A stretch of 64,000 nt of DNA, taken from contig NW_023998422.1 in NCBI RefSeq assembly GCF_014805625.2, positions 7,494,100 to 7,558,099 of the forward strand, given 5' to 3'. Shown in pieces: positions 28,076 to 38,482 of this stretch. The notes beneath the pieces are model-generated. The model saw only the letters and a program-made list of their open reading frames with translations. It made no database searches and was not told the DNA's origin. Both the position numbers and the translations under genes were made by a program. Each line of letters begins with the position of its first letter. Within the stretch, counting starts at the first letter, position 1. This stretch comes from Glossina fuscipes (taxonomy: Eukaryota; Arthropoda; Insecta; Diptera; Glossinidae).

Positions 28076-28429
28076 AAAGAAAGGAAAACGAACATGAAGC
28101 CTTACCTTTATGAAAATCCTAAACATCTCTTTGTTGTTGCTGTAGCTAATTTACAACACTCATAATTCACATTCAAATTAAATAAATTGCTTCAAATTTG
28201 TTCATATATATAAGTGAACGAAAGTTAGATTAGCTTACTTTCTTTAATTATCTTCCATTAAACTATTTCTTGTTTTGTTGTTCACAAAAGCATTAAAAGA
28301 AATCACAATAGCAAAACCGGAAAGTCCATTAGACGTTTAGTGTAGAGGCGAAAGCAGAAATTTCGTCATTGTTTTTCTTGACTTGCATTTTCAACAACAA
28401 TCATTCAATTCTTAAGACGAATAAGTGAA

Positions 28430-29115
28430 AAGTAAGAAAATCATAATAATCGGTCGTGACCGAATCTTTTATACGCATCATCGTTGCTTTGCAAAAGGTT
28501 AAAAAATAACGAAAAAATTAAATTTTCATACTCGTAAAGGTATTTTCAGATTTTGTTGCGTAGGCGTGTGAGTGTTCGGATCATTTTCAAATCCCAGCTG
28601 ATATCTTCATTTTCGCTAGCAGGAGATGCTACACAATTCGGCAGAAGGACAGATGGACAGACGGACATACTTAAGCACATCCCGATTTCGAAATTGGTTA
28701 AAAATTTACATTCTTTACGGGTTTTTTGAATCTGGAAAAAAAATGAAATTATGTCAAACAATAGAGATAGAGTAGCGTTGTGGCCGTGATTTTTCCATTT
28801 TTATCCATGTACTATAGCATCCTAGTAAAATATGGGCTCAAATTTTTCTAGGCTTATTTGTTGCACTTTTTAAGTGATGAGCAAAAATCCGAACTTTTTA
28901 ATCCTTTTGAAAAACTACGGTGTTCCTAGTTTACGTGGTACTGCGTCAAGGGTGCCTTTTGACGGATTGGGCGCGTTTACAATACCAACCTGCGTGCAAC
29001 GTCTGGCAGACTGATATGCGTAAATCGATTCAGACAACATGAAGCCTGGGAGTCCCTGAAGCTTGCTTCTAGGATTTCACAAAATGCATTCATTCCCCGT
29101 CCTTTGATGATTGGT
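28430..29115 (+). mobile_element. Dispersed repeat family R1, copy 1
   Basis: It starts near GTAAGAAAATCATAATAATC, GACCGAATCTTTTATACGCA. It contains an internal block with CAATACCAACCTGCGTGCAA and the GACAGACGGACAT motif (28656-28670). It ends CCTTTGATGATTGGTATGAA. The start (TTTTATAC.CATCA) and the end (TGAT..GGTAT.AA) are roughly inverted, suggesting a MITE-like non-autonomous DNA element. It shares all blocks with 48710-49412 and 59343-60045. No coding capacity is visible. Confidence 0.6.
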
Positions 29116-31090
29116 ATGAAAATGCCTTTCTTCATATGCAAATTTCAAAAGTGAGTACGTCGTGGAAACAAAACAAAAAAATAGCAACAAAAATATTTTC
29201 GTAGTGAAAATTGAACAGAGAGTAATCGAATACTGAGAATCTATTATTAAAACCCGCGACATAAAATCAAACGAAAAACTTTTTACTCACTTGTTCGTTG
29301 TCTCTCATTATGTATTTAATTTGTGGCGAGATTCCGTTACGTTTCGTACGTTGTACTGCACGCGCCTAATTTTATATTAGAGAAAGAGAAAATAAACGTG
29401 CAGTCGCTTTCTTAAGAATTAAACGCGACAGATGAAAACAACAAAAAAGTTCACCATGCAATTACTAAACATATACACAACATGTACACTTCGCATGAAA
29501 CGCAGTATTCTTGTGATAGAAAATTCTCTTTTCTTTTTTTTTTTTTAGCTGAAAAATCTCATGAAAGTTCAAAAATTTGAACTTGAACTTGAATTCAATA
29601 AATATTTTGAAAATTAAAGCAAAATCATAGACTGTATTGTATAGACAGACAAACATTTTTGATATTGTGTTTACTTTACTTTAAAAAAGTAAATAAAGAG
29701 AGAGAGAGAGAGAGAGAGAGAATTTGCGAGCAAAGAAAGCATTTCAAGCAAAGCGTGACAGAATACGGGCAAAGTAAATGTTTAAATCATCATCAAACTG
29801 ATTGCTTGATGCGAGCAAAACGAAAAGAAATTTGATTGACATGTAGTCCGTTAAAAGGTAGACACTTTTAAAAAGGATAAGCACCACTTATATACTCAGA
29901 AGACAATTCAAACTGTGTAAAAGTAACTCTGCATCACATTTCCATAGTTTCATGGCTGTTCATGGCGCAATAACAGTTTAAATCCTTAAAAGCCTTTCAT
30001 TTCATTTTCACTGAAACACTTGTAATTAATAAAAAAAAAAAAAAAGAAAAAAGAAACTTTTTTCTTTACCTTTTCGGATTTCTAATTAACATCAATATCG
30101 AGTTTCAAATTAACGTAAACGTTACCCTCATTGTTATACGAATTTTTCCTTAGTACTTTGAAGCAGCTGTGAAAATAATTATCCGACACTGTTTATTTGT
30201 TGACTTTGCATTTACAAAAAAAAAAAAATAAAAAAAGAAAAGAGGCAAAGCAAATAAAAACAGATTTTTATTTATTTAATTATTTTGAAGAGCATGATAA
30301 AGACATAGTGAATGTAATGAAAGGCCATGCCTTACTCTCTTCTCCTCTTTATTCATTATGACATTATTGATTTTGTACGTCCCATTAAAGCACTTGAGAA
30401 TAACTAGCGAAACATCTCGACATCTCGACATTGCCTACGACATAGTAAACTGCAGCAAAGTGTAATAAACTTGAAAAAGCTGTGCTGTCTCTCAAAGAAA
30501 AACTGCATTTTTTTTTTCTTCTTTTATTAAAATTACCTTTAAATACGGGCAAGCGGAAGTTAGTGCTGTATTCGTATTTTTTCCTGATAATCTACAAAGG
30601 CTTTTTCTCCGCAATGCGTTACGAGTGCTTAAACGAAAAGAAAGCGAACACATCGATATGATTGTTACTCTGGCGAAAGACAAACTCTGCAATGTTTGTT
30701 ATTAATCTTATGCAGCTCACGCATAATCCTTCCGTTCACGAATCGATACAAATATCGTCTTTTCCTTTCTTTGACTGGATACAAATAAAAATTATGCTTA
30801 CAGTTTCCACTGCCATACGCTCTAATACACTTATGAAAGCAAAAGCAGCTGAACACGGACGAATGAAATTTGAAGATTATGTATTTCGGACTACACACAC
30901 GATATTACACAAGAAGTAAGGTAGGAAAACAAAATTGAATAGCATTTGTAACGGATATCTCACTAGTGATGGGAAATCTCTAGCTGCCTTTTTTTATTCG
31001 TTTTACGAGTATTGCGGAAATATATAGAAACTCTACTTGGGGACTCAAATAAAACAACAAATCAGCAAATTTTCAAATTCGCGTGATAGA
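29116..31090. other. Non-coding stretch
   Basis: It contains poly-A/T tracts and a GA repeat. Open frames at 30492-30919 overlap on both strands and match nothing I recognise. Confidence 0.5.
29697..29723. repeat. (GA)n microsatellite
   Basis: A pure GA repeat of about 27 bp. Confidence 0.9.
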
Positions 31091-31775
31091 TGTTGAGTAT
31101 GAATTAAATAAGCGAGAGAAGTAACAGAAAGTCGATACAACCTATTTTAATTTTGCATGCGATAGAATGAAGTAGATAAGTGAGATACAATCAGAGTCAA
31201 GTAGGAGAAAGTCGAGACAACCTATTTTAATTTTGCATGCGATAAAACGAAGTGGATAATTGATATATCATATGCATTCAGTTAGCTAATTTCTGGGCTT
31301 TTCCCGTCACGCATAAACGCATACACAATTTCTTAGATGCCTAATATAAACCATCAACTTCACGAATCAGGAAGTTTTGAAATTCAGCTGATATATGTTA
31401 TAGTATGAATTAAATAAGCAAGGGAAGTAACAGAAAGTCGATACAACCTATTTTAATTTTGCATGCGATAGATCAAAGTGGATAAGTGAGATATCATAAG
31501 AGAAGTAACAGCAAGTCGATACGACCTATTTTAATTTTGCATGCGATAGACCGAAGTGAATAAGTGAGATATTCTATCTATTGCCAAATCTTTAGGGTTT
31601 CTCCGTAACTTACAAACAAATATACAATTTCTTAGACGCCTAGTAAATCGTAACTTCACGAAACAACGAATAAGACGGTTTTGAAATTCGGCGAATATAA
31701 GTTGAGCATCAATTAAACAACACAAGACAAGTAAGAGAAAGTCGGCATAACCTATTTTGCATGCGATAAACAAAA
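31091..31775. repeat. Composite tandem repeat with five copies of a ~40-bp core
   Basis: The core GTCGATACAACCTATTTTAA followed by TTTTGCATGCGATA occurs at about 31130, 31210, 31434, 31513 and (shortened) 31737. Pairs of cores are about 80 bp apart, and the pairs recur with a period near 304 bp. Each long unit also carries GAATTAAATAAGC.AG.GAAG before the pair and a TTCTTAGA.GCCTA element after it. This is a higher-order repeat; the third unit has only one core. Confidence 0.85.
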
Positions 31776-33304
31776 AGCGGAGATACTTTATCTGCCTGGT
31801 TTTCCTATGTCTTTGGAGTTTTCCCATAACTCACAAACACATATACATTTTCTTGGACCAACTTCACGCAACAATCCCGGTTTTGTTCTCTTTTCAAAGG
31901 GTTCCTAAAGTCAAATTTAACTGCATAGATATAAGATGTTTCTTACCTAAGATCTATAAGGTTCTAATATTATATTTTAATCTTCCAAAGGTTTTCTCAG
32001 AAATTTCAAACCATGACCTTTAACAATAATTAAACAGAGTTTAGCGCCTTAAGATAAAATTGATCTTTGAGGAATCAGAGACATTCAGATAAATGGAAAA
32101 ATAAACTTGAAAGAAATGAAAACAATGGAAAATAAATTTTTTTATGCCTAAGAAAGATTTTCGTTGATTTTTTTTTTTTTTTAAAAAGTCACTCTCCTCG
32201 TAAAGTTTTATACAACAAGAAAAGAAAAAAAAAAAAGAAAAAAGAAGACTCCAATAAAAAAGAAATCAGTTAAGAGATGATTAAAAATGAACTTTTAGGC
32301 TGCTCTAGTCTGCTGACTAAAAGGAAAAGGGTCGATAAGATTTGAAGTCGAATCGGGTAAGAAATTGTTGGTTCTTTAAAACTGATTTCTTCTTTTTTAT
32401 CATGTTTTTTTTTTCTTTTTTTTTGATTTTGAAGAAATAGCGAGAGAAAAATATTTTCGTTTTTCTTTCTGAAGATGTCCGTCCATATGTATTCTTGTTT
32501 ACAAACAAAGTTTTCCGTGTGTCTTTTAATATTGTTTCTTGGCTCTCTTTGTTCTGGGGAACAACGGGTGATGGCTGAGATGAGGGTTCGAAAGTTTGTT
32601 TTTGTTTTTTTGTTTTCTTCTTTTTTTAAGCTTAAAATGTTATACACTTATATATCAAATAAATATACACATATACATTAATGCTAAAAGTATAGAGTTC
32701 TTTTTTTTTGTTGCTGTTGTCGTCATCATCTGTTATTTTTACTTCTTCTTCTTCTTCTTCATCATCATCATTTAGTTTTGGTTTTTTGTTTTTTCATTTT
32801 CTTTTTTTAAATTTATACGCCTTTGATATGGTTTAAGTGTTGCCTTTATTGCTGATATATATTTTTTATAAAGTTGATTTTTTTTTTCTTTTGTTTTTCT
32901 TTCAAGTTTTCACTAATTTTTTTATTTATTTATTTAAAAAATGTTTTAAGATTTTTTAAAAATATTTTAAAAAATATGTTTTTGTTTTTTTTTTACCATT
33001 TTTCTTTAAAGAATTCTTTCCAAGTTTTTGTTTCTTTTTGGAAAATTTTAAGAAATTACTTTTTAGCATTTTCATTCTTTTTTTTTTTTTTGTTGTGCTA
33101 AAGATTTGTCGTTTTTCTTTTTTACTTTATTTATTTGTTTATTTTTTTTTTTTGCGCGGTGACCTTAACGTTATCATTTTCTCCTCTTCTTTATACATTA
33201 AAATAAAAAAGATTTTTTATAAATTTCATTTGTTTGTTTTTTTTTTTTGTTTTTATCGGGACTAACTTAATTTAAATTTCTTTTTATGTATATAAGATGT
33301 TTTG
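31776..33304. other. T-rich non-coding stretch up to the duplicated block
   Basis: Many T runs, plus CTT and CATCAT repeats (32740-32770). No gene was recognised. It may include distal sm 3' UTR or intergenic sequence. Confidence 0.5.
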
Positions 33305-34592
33305 TTTTTTTTTTTTAATTTTCATTTTTATTAAATTATTTTACAAAAGTAATTAATTATTGTTTTAATTAATATATTATATAAATTATTATAATTAATA
33401 TGTTTTTATGTTAAAAACAAAATTAAGCACAAGAAATGTCTTTTGTTGGTTGATTGTTGGCTAAAGTTAAAGTAAGATTTTTTTATATAAATTTTTTTTT
33501 ATATATAACTCTTTTAAAATAAAATAAGATAGTTTAAATTAATTACAAAAATTTAAAAAAAAAAAAACGTCTAAAAATTGTGCAATCGTCCGTTTTTTTT
33601 TTTTCTCTTTAAATTAATATAAACAAAATACTGTTTGCAGTATTTTTTGTTGTTGTTGTTATTTTTCCCTCTTTCTAGATAACTCTAAGCATTTACGTTT
33701 GTATGCTACGGGTTTGTCAAAATTTTTATCTCGAATATCTGCTTTTTTGTTTTTGTTTTGTTACTATTTATTTTTCAAGTCATAATACTACACAAAGAAT
33801 CTAAATCAAAACCAATGTACAACACATTTGCTGAATATTTTTTTTTTTTTTGCTTTTTTTTGCTGCTTTTGCTGCTTCTTTGCACATTTTTTCGTTTTTG
33901 AATATTTTTAAAATAATTTTTAGGAATATTCTTTTGCCATTGTTGCTGTTGCTGTTGTTGTTGTTACTGTTCTTGTTGTTACTACAATCTACATTCAAAT
34001 ATTGTCAAATCATTATTAATTATATATTATTTTATATAATTTTTTTTTTTTTTCTTTGTTCATTTATTATTTTTCTAAAGCCTGTGTGTGTATATGTATA
34101 TATCAAGAGTTTTTTTCAATGGAATACTTGAGATCATCGTATTCCATTAAAGTGTTTCATCTCTTTATCCTCGCTGCTCGTATGTGTCAGTGTAGTGTCT
34201 CTTTAACTAATCATTAAAAATAATACATTCAGTAGTTTTTCCTTTTTTTTTTTTTTGTTTACAACATAATTAAATTAATAAAAGTTTGTTTTTGTTTTAA
34301 TTTTCCTTCATTTTTATACAAAAAGAAAAGGAAAAAAGTGTAACGAAAAGTTAATTGAATTTATAAAAAAAATAATAGTGAAAATCAATAGAGTGAATAA
34401 TAAAGGTTAACAAAAACAAAAAAAAAAAAAATAAACGGTAATGGAAGGAGAATGATAATAAGGTAGATATAGATGATGGATATGATAATCAATCAAAATT
34501 GATAAACAAAAAAAAGTTTATAATCTACATGCATTAAGTTAATAATTTAGTAATTTTTTTTTTTTCTAAAATTACTTAGCAATTTTTGCTAC

Positions 34593-34629
<37 letters not shown>

Positions 34630-34632
34630 GCT
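34593..34632. repeat. (GTT)n microsatellite, sm 3' UTR copy A
   Basis: This is a nearly pure run of GTT on the plus strand, read as AAC/CAA on the sm sense strand. The matching run in copy B (38145-38182) is interrupted by GCT. The difference fits two alleles of one locus. Confidence 0.9.
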
Positions 34633-34661
34633 GTCTGTTTATATATCAATCTTTGTTAATT

Positions 34662-34795
34662 AATACAATGTCTTGTAAATGTTTGCTTCTCTTTCTTATC
34701 TAAAAACAACAACAGCAACAACAACAGAAACACCACAACGAGAAAACTGAAGAAAGATAAAGAAAGAGAAGCAAACATTTACAAGACATTGTATT
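34662..34795. repeat. Perfect 36-bp inverted repeat with 62-bp loop in sm 3' UTR (copy A)
   Basis: The left arm 34662-34697 is the exact reverse complement of the right arm 34760-34795. The loop 34698-34759 contains a CAA/CAG-rich stretch on the plus strand. It begins nine bases downstream of the sm stop codon on the transcript. The RNA could fold into a long hairpin. The loop is in the opposite orientation to copy B. Confidence 0.95.
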
Positions 34796-34803
34796 AGGTT
34801 CAC

Positions 34804-34940
34804 TCAATTATACACATCCCCTTTTATATCAGCATCATTCTCCTTCTCAATCATGCCTTCGTTGGTGGCGTTATTCCAAGCACCATTCATGCATTTTGAC
34901 GAGGAGAAGCACAATTTCATAATAAACGGAAATTTGGTAC
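34804..34940 (-). CDS. sm: sm terminal coding exon, duplicate (copy A, probably an assembly duplicate)
   Basis: The 137-bp coding sequence is identical to 38346-38482, including stop codon and acceptor. The only local difference is one extra base in the T-run of the acceptor tract (8 versus 7 A on the plus strand after CCT). It sits in the left-hand copy of a ~3.15-kb duplicated block that ends exactly at the N run. If the duplication were real, this would be a second, identical terminal exon further downstream. More likely it is the same exon assembled twice. Confidence 0.85.
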
Positions 34941-36461
34941 CTAAAAAAAAGAACAAGCAGATATTTCAACCGATTAAAATTCATCTTAGAGCCCATCGTG
35001 AAAAACATTGCGTCTCTTTATGCTAAAACTTTATGGAAAAGGATGAGCAGCCGCCACTGCCCCAATAATGATGATGCAGTTTTCACATAAGTCTTCCATA
35101 CAAATGTAACAAATTTTGGCATGGAATCTTGTGAATTTGATTTTCATTATGCTTTTATAATAGAATTTATCAGAAAACGAGATTGCCGGCCGATTTCTGT
35201 ACGCCTTATCTTGCAAAATTCAGATTCGCAGAAAAGCGGATAGAATATCATGGTGCATTTTTGATCAAAAAAATCTTTTCAATCATTTGCTGATTATAAT
35301 CAATTCAAGATTCAAGATTCAAATTCAGAGATTCAACTCCTTTTTAGATATTTAATGGATTAGCAACAAGCTACGCAATTCCGTGGGAAATGCAGAGAAG
35401 AAAGCACATAAAAATTTGTATAGTTGTCTCGCGCCTGCAATAAGACTCATATACTGTTATCGAGCAGCTTACATTTTAGAGTCAAGTCGACCAACTCACA
35501 AATTGAACGAAATTTTCTCTCAGTCATCTATGATAGTCAACAGGCGATGATCATTATTATAGGGAGTTCGAAACGGTAATTATTGCTAATCTCCTCAATT
35601 AATTTTTAAGAAAACATTATGCCGTTCGCCAGATGTCACGTCTCTTGTAGATCTCATAAAAAATGGGCCTTTTTCAGTAAATAATTCGATTGAGTTCTCT
35701 CAGTTTTCGAATCGAAAAATACATTTTAGCTTACACGAAACGGACCGTTAAAGGAAATTGGAACTGAAGCAAGAGTAGATCAAAAAGCTTAAGCGTTTCA
35801 TCGCTTCTACATGGAATGTATCGTAATTGCTTATATATTTAGTAACTAACACACATACACTAAATTCATTACTAATCAGTTTGGGCTGCCAAAGCCTTCA
35901 TGAAATTATCCTTTAAGTTTATATTTCCGAATCCCTTTAACTTTATTTGTCTGTACCGACATGTTCAGAAGAGTAATGATATTGACCGCAATCTCTCTCT
36001 TGCTTAATTTATTACCATTCGTCCCCTTTTAGACCAACAATTACGTTATTTGGCGATGTTAAACAAATAATCTATGAAAGATGATTAAACAGAGTCGCAT
36101 TCGTATGCGCAATTTTCTGTGTGTGCTTAATAATGCCGGCAATCTATCAGGCACGTTATTAGCATCGGAAATTGGTTACAAGTTATCGGCATTATTTTTG
36201 ATCGACATTAGCATTAGGTAGCCTATAACTTCCCCAATAGTCCAATCCTTATCAAATTAACCTGACATGTGATTTTAGCGACAGCAATTGTGCCTCATTG
36301 ATTGGTGGCACACACACCGCCACACACACTAAACTTGTGTGACAATTAATCTTGGGGGCATGGAATTGCAAGTGCTCGCCGACATGGGCGTATGATTGTT
36401 TAGCAAGAGATCTGACATCAAACAATGCCTATAGAAAAGCGAAGACATTAAATTGGTTGCG

Positions 36462-36861
36462 NNNNNNNNNNNNNNNNNNNNNNNNNNNNNNNNNNNNNNN
36501 NNNNNNNNNNNNNNNNNNNNNNNNNNNNNNNNNNNNNNNNNNNNNNNNNNNNNNNNNNNNNNNNNNNNNNNNNNNNNNNNNNNNNNNNNNNNNNNNNNNN
36601 NNNNNNNNNNNNNNNNNNNNNNNNNNNNNNNNNNNNNNNNNNNNNNNNNNNNNNNNNNNNNNNNNNNNNNNNNNNNNNNNNNNNNNNNNNNNNNNNNNNN
36701 NNNNNNNNNNNNNNNNNNNNNNNNNNNNNNNNNNNNNNNNNNNNNNNNNNNNNNNNNNNNNNNNNNNNNNNNNNNNNNNNNNNNNNNNNNNNNNNNNNNN
36801 NNNNNNNNNNNNNNNNNNNNNNNNNNNNNNNNNNNNNNNNNNNNNNNNNNNNNNNNNNNNN
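36462..36861. other. Assembly gap (400 N)
   Basis: This is an exact run of 400 N. Any open frame spanning it is an artefact. The round length suggests an estimated or placeholder gap joining two contigs. Confidence 0.99.
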
Positions 36862-37618
36862 TTTTTTTTTTTAATTTTCATTTTTATTAAATTATTTTAC
36901 AAAAGTAATTAATTATTGTTTTAATTAATATATTATATAAATTATTATAATTAATATGTTTTTATGTTAAAAACAAAATTAAGCACAAGAAATGTCTTTT
37001 GTTGGTTGATTGTTGGCTAAAGTTAAAGTAAGATTTTTTTATATAAATTTTTTTTTATATATAACTCTTTTAAAATAAAATAAGATAGTTTAAATTAATT
37101 ACAAAAATTTAAAAAAAAAAAAACGTCTAAAAATTGTGCAATCGTCCGTTTTTTTTTTTCTCTTTAAATTAATATAAACAAAATACTGTTTGCAGTATTT
37201 TTTGTTGTTGTTGTTATTTTTCCCTCTTTCTAGATAACTCTAAGCATTTACGTTTGTATGCTACGGGTTTGTCAAAATTTTTATCTCGAATATCTGCTTT
37301 TTTGTTTTTGTTTTGTTACTATTTATTTTTCAAGTCATAATACTACACAAAGAATCTAAATCAAAACCAATGTACAACACATTTGCTGAATATTTTTTTT
37401 TTTTTTTGCTTTTTTTTGCTGCTTTTGCTGCTTCTTTGCACATTTTTTCGTTTTTGAATATTTTTAAAATAATTTTTAGGAATATTCTTTTGCCATTGTT
37501 GCTGTTGCTGTTGTTGTTGTTACTGTTCTTGTTGTTACTACAATCTACATTCAAATATTGTCAAATCATTATTAATTATATATTATTTTATATAATTTTT
37601 TTTTTTTTTCTTTGTTCA

Positions 37619-37624
37619 TTTATT
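37619..37624 (-). terminator. candidate polyadenylation signal AATAAA for sm
   Basis: The plus strand reads TTTATT, giving AATAAA on the sense strand about 720 bp past the sm stop codon. It is the first canonical hexamer I noticed downstream of the copy B stop. The surrounding sequence is so AT-rich that hexamers occur often by chance, and longer 3' UTRs are common for neural genes, so this is a candidate only. Confidence 0.25.
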
Positions 37625-38211
37625 ATTTTTCTAAAGCCTGTGTGTGTATATGTATATATCAAGAGTTTTTTTCAATGGAATACTTGAGATCATCGTATTC
37701 CATTAAAGTGTTTCATCTCTTTATCCTCGCTGCTCGTATGTGTCAGTGTAGTGTCTCTTTAACTAATCATTAAAAATAATACATTCAGTAGTTTTTCCTT
37801 TTTTTTTTTTTGTTTACAACATAATTAAATTAATAAAAGTTTGTTTTTGTTTTAATTTTCCTTCATTTTTATACAAAAAGAAAAGGAAAAAAGTGTAACG
37901 AAAAGTTAATTGAATTTATAAAAAAAATAATAGTGAAAATCAATAGAGTGAATAATAAAGGTTAACAAAAAAAAAAAAAAAAAAATAAACGGTAATGGAA
38001 GGAGAATGATAATAAGGTAGATATAGATGATGGATATGATAATCAATCAAAATTGATAAACAAAAAAAAGTTTATAATCTACATGCATTAAGTTAATAAT
38101 TTAGTAATTTTTTTTTTTCTAAAATTACTTAGCAATTTTTGCTACTGTTGTTGTTGTTGTTGTTGTTGTTGCTGTTGTTGCTGTCTGTTTATATATCAAT
38201 CTTTGTTAATT

Positions 38212-38337
38212 AATACAATGTCTTGTAAATGTTTGCTTCTCTTTCTTTATCTTTCTTCAGTTTTCTCGTTGTGGTGTTTCTGTTGTTGTTGCTGTTGTTG
38301 TTTTTAGATAAGAAAGAGAATTTACAAGACTTGTATT
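38212..38337. repeat. Imperfect inverted repeat with inverted 62-bp loop in sm 3' UTR (copy B)
   Basis: The left arm (38212-38247) equals that of copy A. The loop (38248-38309) is the exact reverse complement of the copy A loop over all 62 bases. The right arm 38310-38337 lacks 8 bases relative to copy A (a block of 7 and a single base), so the arms here are imperfect. Confidence 0.95.
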
Positions 38338-38345
38338 AGGTTCAC

Positions 38346-38482
38346 TCAATTATACACATCCCCTTTTATATCAGCATCATTCTCCTTCTCAATCATGCCT
38401 TCGTTGGTGGCGTTATTCCAAGCACCATTCATGCATTTTGACGAGGAGAAGCACAATTTCATAATAAACGGAAATTTGGTAC
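38346..38482 (-). CDS. sm: sm terminal coding exon (copy B): end of RRM4 and C-terminal tail
   Basis: Acceptor AG is at 38484-38483 after a T-rich tract. With the phase-1 base of the previous exon, 137 bp encode 45 residues and TGA at 38348-38346. GTKFPFIMKLCFSSSK is the last strand of RRM4 (hnRNP L PYPYTLKLCFS). A polar, acidic, asparagine-containing tail of about 29 residues follows, ending KGDVYN. The vertebrate protein stops soon after this strand, so the tail is lineage-specific or isoform-specific. An identical copy of the exon lies at 34804-34940 across the assembly gap. Confidence 0.93.

Larger units (their letters stand above)
33305..36461. repeat. Large direct duplication, copy A (left of gap)
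   Basis: The block starts in a T-tract and ends at the first N. It matches 36862-40002 in the same orientation along its whole length. Differences I can see are a handful of substitutions (for example near 35638, 35696, 35722 and 36110), homopolymer and GTT-repeat length changes, and one inverted 62-bp segment with indels in an adjacent arm. It contains the sm terminal exon, its 3' UTR and part of the last intron. Confidence 0.95.

Noticed and set aside
33850..34131. Hydrophobic F/L-rich frame, repeated at 37313-37687
   Set aside because: It is the antisense of the sm 3' UTR and is made of T tracts and GTT/GCT repeats. The two occurrences are the duplicated block.
35031..35216. 61-codon frame identical at 38572-38757
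   Set aside because: It lies in the last sm intron within the duplicated block. Its recurrence reflects the assembly duplication and not a gene family.
36352..36912. Long open frames spanning 36352-36912 on both strands
   Set aside because: They are created by the 400-N gap and contain no real codons there.
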